From Arthrobacter jiangjiafuii (lineage in GTDB: Bacteria; Actinomycetota; Actinomycetes; Actinomycetales; Micrococcaceae), in NCBI RefSeq assembly GCF_018622995.1, contig NZ_CP076022.1, positions 3,348,001 to 3,412,000 of the forward strand: a stretch of DNA of 64,000 bases. The letters are read 5' to 3'. Positions 59,874 through 64,000 of this stretch are shown piece by piece; the stretch's first letter is position 1, and each line of letters begins with the position of its first letter. The notes beneath the pieces are model-generated. The model searched no databases and was not told the origin of the DNA. It saw only the letters and a list, made by a program, of their open reading frames with translations. Position numbers and translations under genes: made by a program.

Positions 59874-61226
59874 TCAGCGGCGGTTCTTCTGCCCCGCTTC
59901 CTCTATGTGCAGGTCAGCGCCCTTGGTTTCCTTCACCATAGTGACTGCGGCAAAGGAGATCACGCACAGCACCATGATGTAGATCCCGATTGACGGCGAC
60001 CATCCGGTCTTGTTGAGCAGCATCTGGGCGATGGTCGGCGCAAAGGCGCCGCCCAGGATCGCACCGAGTGCATAGCCGATGGAGACACCCGAGTAGCGCA
60101 CCCGGGCCGGGAACATCTCCGCGTACAACGCCGACTGCGGACCGTAGGAGAGCCCGAGGCCGATCGTCAGCACGAAGATGGATACGGCAAACAGCACAAC
60201 GTTGGCGGTGTCGATCAGCAGGAACATCGGCACCGACCACAGGAACACCCAGGCGTAGCCGATCTGGAAGGTCTTGATGCGGCCGATCCGGTCGGAGAGG
60301 ATGCCGCCGTAGAGCGTGAAGATCAGCCAGCCGAAGGAGCCCAGGGTGGTGGCGAGCAGCACCGAGGGCCGGTGCATGCCCAACCCGCCGGCGTCGACCT
60401 TTGTCGTGGCGTAGGAGGCAAAGAACGCGATGACCAGGTAGCCGGCGGCGTTGTTGGCGATGAAGATCAGGGCACTGAGGATGACTTCGCGGGTGTTGTG
60501 CTTGAACAGCTGGGCAAGAGGTGCGGAGGATTCGTTCTTGCGCTCCTGGATCTCCTTGAACACCGGACTTTCCGAGACGGAGCGGCGGATGAAGTAGCCC
60601 ACCCCGATCAGCACCACGGAGAACAGGAACGGGATGCGCCAGCCCCAGGAGAGAAACTGTTCCTCGGTCAGGGCAGTGCTCAGGACATACATGACGAAGG
60701 TCGCCAGGATCATGCCGATCGGGACGCCGATCTGCGGATAGGCGCCGAACAGGCCGCGCTTGTTCACCGGTGCATGTTCCACCGAAAGCAGGGCCGCGCC
60801 GCCCCACTCGCCACCTGCGGAGAATCCCTGCAGGATGCGCAGCACCACCAGCAGGATCGGGGCGGCAATGCCAATCTGGGCATAGGTGGGGACCAGGCCG
60901 ATCAGGGCAGTGGAAGCGCCCATCATGAGCAGGGTGAAGACAAGCATCTTTTTCCGGCCGAGCTTGTCGCCAAGGTGGCCGGCGACGACGGCGCCCAAGG
61001 GGCGGAAGAGGAAGCTGATGCCGATGGTCGCAAAGGAGACCACCTGGCCCAGCGGCCCCTCCATCACGGGACCGAAGTACAGGGTGGCCAGCACGAGGCC
61101 GGCCGCCTGGGCGTAAATGAAGAAGTCGTACCACTCAATGGTGGTGCCAACCAGCGTGCCCGCAAGGACTTTGCGCTCCTCGCTGGTCATGCGCCCGTTG
61201 GGCAGCGCGGCGGTGCTGTTGCTCAT
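59874..61226 (-). CDS. MFS metabolite:H+ symporter (MHS/ProP-ShiA type)
   Basis: The 450-residue, twelve-helix transporter has LVGTTIEWYDFFIYAQAAGLV at helix 1 and GHLGDKLGRKKMLVFTLLMMG as the loop-2/3 motif; both are marks of the metabolite:H+ symporter group that carries organic acids, betaine or shikimate. ATG at 61226 follows GGAG. Adjacent genes do not point to the substrate. Confidence 0.92.
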   Translation of the reverse strand: MSNSTAALPNGRMTSEERKVLAGTLVGTTIEWYDFFIYAQAAGLVLATLYFGPVMEGPLGQVVSFATIGISFLFRPLGAVVAGHLGDKLGRKKMLVFTLLMMGASTALIGLVPTYAQIGIAAPILLVVLRILQGFSAGGEWGGAALLSVEHAPVNKRGLFGAYPQIGVPIGMILATFVMYVLSTALTEEQFLSWGWRIPFLFSVVLIGVGYFIRRSVSESPVFKEIQERKNESSAPLAQLFKHNTREVILSALIFIANNAAGYLVIAFFASYATTKVDAGGLGMHRPSVLLATTLGSFGWLIFTLYGGILSDRIGRIKTFQIGYAWVFLWSVPMFLLIDTANVVLFAVSIFVLTIGLGLSYGPQSALYAEMFPARVRYSGVSIGYALGAILGGAFAPTIAQMLLNKTGWSPSIGIYIMVLCVISFAAVTMVKETKGADLHIEEAGQKNRR

Positions 61227-61403
61227 GGAAACTCCATCGTTTATCCGAAGTGGGGCGAGTGACAAAGGAATAACTGAAAGAACGGTCGGTAATGTTCTGC
61301 GGCCAAGGTACCGCAAATGTGGCGCAGGACACAGTAAGGCGCATTTATGACAAACCAGCGCGTCAGGACCGCGGCGGGAGTGCATGGCTGCCCACACAAC
61401 GAA

Positions 61404-61447
61404 GCAGCACCGCAGCTGCGCCGTTCCAGGCGCAGCCGCGGTGCTGC
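61404..61447. terminator. Strong 19-base-stem hairpin downstream of the manganese catalase
   Basis: The arms 61404-61422 and 61429-61447 pair over 19 bases with one mismatch around a six-base loop (GTTCCA). The hairpin lies 19 bases past the catalase stop on the minus strand. It has no T-run but is very stable, as in many high-GC terminators. Confidence 0.7.
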
Positions 61448-61465
61448 AGTGGTGCTTGCGGGCCG

Positions 61466-62347
61466 CTATTCCTTGTGCATCTTGTCCTGGACCGCTCCGG
61501 CAGCCTTCTCCACGATGTTCGGCAGGTCGGTAGTGCCGTAGTAGCGCGCATCCACCCGGGTCGGTTCAGGCATGGGGGCCGACGTCGTCGGGCCCTCGTG
61601 GTACGTAAACTCGCCGAGGCCGTCGGGCGTGGGTCCGGAAGCCCAGGAGCCTTCGGAGGCACTCTGGCCGTCGGAGAAGTTCAGGTACTGGTAGGAAACG
61701 GAGCGCTCTTCCTTCTTGATCGGGAAGTTGGAGGGGACCGGCAGGGATTCAGCACCCTCCGCCTGCAGCTCCAGCGCGGCAGTTGTCCACTGGTTCTGAT
61801 GCATGGTGTCGCGGGCCAGCAGGAAGGAGAGCAGGTCCCGGACCCCGTGGTCGTCGGTCATATGGTAGAGCCGGGCCACCTGCAGCCGGCCCTGCATTTC
61901 GGCGTTGGCATTGGCGGTAAAGTCCGCCAGCATATTGCCGCTGGCCGTGATGTAGCTCCCCTGCCAGGGGTTCCCGTTGGAATCCACGGGGCGGGCGCCG
62001 GCCCCGGCCACAATGGCGTGCTGGACATCCATGCCCCCGACCACGGCTGCCACGGTGGGGTCGGACTGGACGGCGTCCTCCGTGATTCCCAGGGGCGCCT
62101 TTTCCAGCAGCTGGGCAATCATGATGGCCAGCATTTCAACGTGGCCCATTTCCTCGGCACCGATTCCGTACAACAGATCGCGGTACTTGCCCGGAACGTG
62201 GGCGTTCCAGGCCTGGAACTCATACTGCAGGGCCACGGAGATCTCACCGTACTGGCCTCCGAGCACCTCCTGGAGCTTGCGGGCATAAACGGCATCGGGC
62301 TGGTCCGGGGTGGATTTGAACTGGAGTTCCTGCTTGTGAAAGAACAC
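61466..62347 (-). CDS. Manganese catalase
   Basis: The 293-residue non-heme catalase breaks down hydrogen peroxide at a di-manganese site. Metal ligands are seen in QYGEISVALQYEFQAWN (Glu), EEMGHVEMLA (Glu, His) and TANANAEMQGRLQVARLYHMTDDHGVRDLLSFLLARDTMHQNQW (Glu, His). The start is the GTG at 62347, giving the usual VFFHKQELQFK beginning with GCGGAGG upstream. mntH at 36669 may supply the metal. A hairpin follows. Confidence 0.94.
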   Translation of the reverse strand: MFFHKQELQFKSTPDQPDAVYARKLQEVLGGQYGEISVALQYEFQAWNAHVPGKYRDLLYGIGAEEMGHVEMLAIMIAQLLEKAPLGITEDAVQSDPTVAAVVGGMDVQHAIVAGAGARPVDSNGNPWQGSYITASGNMLADFTANANAEMQGRLQVARLYHMTDDHGVRDLLSFLLARDTMHQNQWTTAALELQAEGAESLPVPSNFPIKKEERSVSYQYLNFSDGQSASEGSWASGPTPDGLGEFTYHEGPTTSAPMPEPTRVDARYYGTTDLPNIVEKAAGAVQDKMHKE

Positions 62348-62706
62348 TCTGCACACCTCCGCTGGCGTTCCCGTCTTACCGGTCCCGGAGGGGATCTGCG
62401 GGTTGTCGCTTAGAAAGCTAGCCCAGGGCAAAGTCATCAGCAAGGTTTCTATTTATGTTTTTCCGTCTGGGGCTGCAGACACCGAGTAGGCCCTGCTGAT
62501 TGTGGAGCGGCAGGCAAAGGGCTAGCGTTGAGAACGGCCCAGAAGTGCGCCACGCTTCCCACCTAGATGATCCGGTTTGGAATCAATATGGAACACCCGC
62601 GCGCGCTCATCCGCACGGACAGCGGTCCGTGGACTCCCACATTTCCGCCGCACCGGGCCCTTGCGCCTGCTGCAGGTCCATCCGCTCCCGGAAACGGAAT
62701 AAGCGG
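62348..62706. other. Divergent intergenic region, no gene seen
   Basis: 359 bases between the catalase and the small plus-strand gene. It has an AT-rich patch at about 62440-62466 that may hold promoter elements. I see no open frame with a ribosome site, RNA or clear dyad. Confidence 0.5.
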
Positions 62707-62955
62707 ATGAGGATCAGATACAAGCCCTTCTCCCCGGACCAGCTCCGCGTGCTGGGGCTGCCGGAGGATCCGGCCGACGCGAAAGGGCTGGCCGCCATCC
62801 CCACACCCGAGCTACAGGTGCTCGTGGATCGTGCCTATGAACAGTTGGACTGCGAGTACCCCTCGCCGGACGCGGCCGAGTGGTACGAAGCCCTAGCCGG
62901 ACTCCTGGACCGCCGCGAACTCGACGAGACGGCTGCACTGCGCCACCCGGCATAG
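62707..62955 (+). CDS. Hypothetical small acidic protein
   Basis: 82 residues beginning MRIRYKPFSPDQLRVLGLPEDP, mostly helical, no membrane segment. Its layout (a basic start, and then AELxVLVDRAYEQLDCEYP) is like small actinobacterial proteins of unknown role. It precedes the carboxypeptidase by 28 bases. Confidence 0.65.
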   Translation: MRIRYKPFSPDQLRVLGLPEDPADAKGLAAIPTPELQVLVDRAYEQLDCEYPSPDAAEWYEALAGLLDRRELDETAALRHPA

Positions 62956-62983
62956 GGGCCGGCGGGGTCGTTAGACTTCACCA

Positions 62984-64000
62984 ATGCCCACCAGTGACGA
63001 CACCCAGCATCCTGAGACCAGCGCTTCACCGGACCAGTTGGCCACCGACGATTTCACGGTCCGCCACCATGCCCTGCCCTCCGGCCTGCGCTACACGACC
63101 ACAACCGGCCGGATGGTGCTGCGCCGGGAAGTGACCACGGACGGTAAATCCGACGGGTTCCAGCCGAAGGCAGAGATTTTCCTGGTGGCCTACACCGCCG
63201 ATCCGGACGACGCCGGGGACTCCGCAGCCCCGCGGGAAACGGCAGCACCGCGGGACCCTGCAGCCCCGGCGCCGGCCCCCGCCGCCAACCGCAGGCCGGT
63301 GGTCTTCGCCTTCAACGGCGGCCCGGGATCTTCCTCGGTGTGGCTGCACATGGGGCTGCTCGGTCCGCGGATAGTTGATTCCGGGGATGTCGGCTCGCTG
63401 ACGCCACCGCCCTTCGGACTGGTCGACAATCCGGAAACCCTGCTGCAGCACGCAGACCTGGTGATGATCGATCCGGTGAACACTGGCTTCTCCCGCGTGG
63501 TGGACGGCAACGAGGCCGGAGAATTCCACGGGTTCGAGGCGGACCGGGACCTGGTGGCCGAAGTGATCCGGCTCTGGACCACGCGCAACAACCGCTGGCT
63601 CAGCCCGAAATACCTGGTCGGCGAGTCGTACGGCACGCTGCGGGCCGTGGCCGTCGCCGGCAGGCTTTTCGACGCCTACGGGATGGCCGTCAACGGGCTG
63701 GGGCTGATTTCCACCGTCCTGAACCTGGCCACGCTGGATTTCGCCCCCGGCCGCGACACCCCCTACGCCCTGCACCTGCCCACCTACGCAGCCATCGCGC
63801 ATTTCCACGGGCGGTACGGGGACCGGGAGCTCGCCGAGGTGGTGCGCGAGGCAGAGGACTTTGCCGGGAAGGAGTTTGGCTACGCCCTGACGCAGGGCGC
63901 GCGGCTGAGCGCAGAAGAGTTCGACGACGTCGTCCGCCGGCTGGCCGATATCACCACCCTCGATCCGGGCTTTATCCGCCGCACCAATCTGCGCTGGGAC
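62984..64000 (+). CDS. S10-family serine carboxypeptidase-like protein (partial at window end)
   Basis: The frame is open from ATG 62984 to the end of the window (339 codons). It shows the oxyanion motif FNGGPGSSSVWLHMGLLGPR, the MIDPVNTGFSR segment and the nucleophile serine in VGESYGTLRA, all family marks of S10 carboxypeptidases. The Asp and His of the triad would lie beyond the window. A Pro/Ala/Arg-rich insert at about residues 75-100 precedes the core. No signal peptide is seen. Confidence 0.9.
   Translation, partial: MPTSDDTQHPETSASPDQLATDDFTVRHHALPSGLRYTTTTGRMVLRREVTTDGKSDGFQPKAEIFLVAYTADPDDAGDSAAPRETAAPRDPAAPAPAPAANRRPVVFAFNGGPGSSSVWLHMGLLGPRIVDSGDVGSLTPPPFGLVDNPETLLQHADLVMIDPVNTGFSRVVDGNEAGEFHGFEADRDLVAEVIRLWTTRNNRWLSPKYLVGESYGTLRAVAVAGRLFDAYGMAVNGLGLISTVLNLATLDFAPGRDTPYALHLPTYAAIAHFHGRYGDRELAEVVREAEDFAGKEFGYALTQGARLSAEEFDDVVRRLADITTLDPGFIRRTNLRWD

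Noticed and set aside
1-64000. CRISPR array, prophage or integrated plasmid
   Set aside because: No evenly spaced repeats, no phage structural or integrase genes, and no replication or conjugation genes were found. The tandem repeats present are short and lie inside or at the ends of genes.

Overview
The window is high-GC DNA with short gaps, frequent GTG/TTG starts, and genes on both strands that often touch or overlap. It looks like a chromosomal segment from an actinobacterium, most likely Micrococcaceae (Arthrobacter or a close relative). Pointers are the tmRNA tag ending RTDFALAA, DinB/maleylpyruvate-isomerase-fold proteins of the mycothiol type, a DUF222-HNH protein, an actinobacterial UmuDC pair with an SOS box, and an ACR3/ArsC/TrxB/flavoprotein arsenic operon. 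This placement is an inference from protein style; no rRNA is present. I see no prophage, insertion sequence or CRISPR array.

Layout. 0.1-10.9 kb: phosphoribosyltransferase, DUF308 membrane protein, ammonium transporter, a ThDP-dependent oxidase-like enzyme, a DHFR-like reductase, an RsbQ-like hydrolase followed at once by a PAS histidine kinase, GtrA, succinate-semialdehyde dehydrogenase and a TRIC-type channel. 10.9-21.4 kb: small enzymes and regulators (SRPBCC, NUDIX, GyrI-like, a TetR-like protein without its DNA-binding domain), an ABC exporter with its TetR regulator, three alpha/beta-hydrolase or DinB-type proteins and a TMEM175-like channel. 21.6-25.6 kb: galT-galK, a leaderless substrate-binding protein and ssrA (tmRNA). 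25.7-36.4 kb: a P-loop kinase, SMP-30, a flavin monooxygenase, a guanidine-III riboswitch driving a pair of SMR exporters, an amino-acid permease, an MFS exporter, several small membrane proteins and a DUF222-HNH protein. 36.6-42.5 kb: a metal and arsenic block with mntH, then the divergently regulated ars cluster. 42.5-51.2 kb: two ABC-2 exporters, acetyltransferases and a TetR-controlled system with a frameshifted DUF2867 gene. 51.2-53.7 kb: SOS mutagenesis genes umuDC, ribosome-rescue factor arfB and tRNA-Ala(CGC). 53.9-64 kb: a Cys-rich copper-storage-like bundle, a P1B-type ATPase with a TPC motif, CorA, a META lipoprotein, a zinc alcohol dehydrogenase, an MFS symporter, a manganese catalase and the start of a serine carboxypeptidase.

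Themes. Stress and metal handling dominate: arsenic, manganese, guanidinium, possibly copper, and peroxide. Two ribosome-rescue systems (ssrA and arfB) lie within 30 kb. The points most worth a second look are the Cys-Cys repeat tail on the arsenic flavoprotein, the RsbQ-PAS-kinase pair, the riboswitch-SMR unit, a UmuD whose catalytic lysine is arginine, and short tandem duplications that carry stop codons at five gene ends. At least five convergent gene pairs also share a 4-base CTAG or TTAG overlapping stop.
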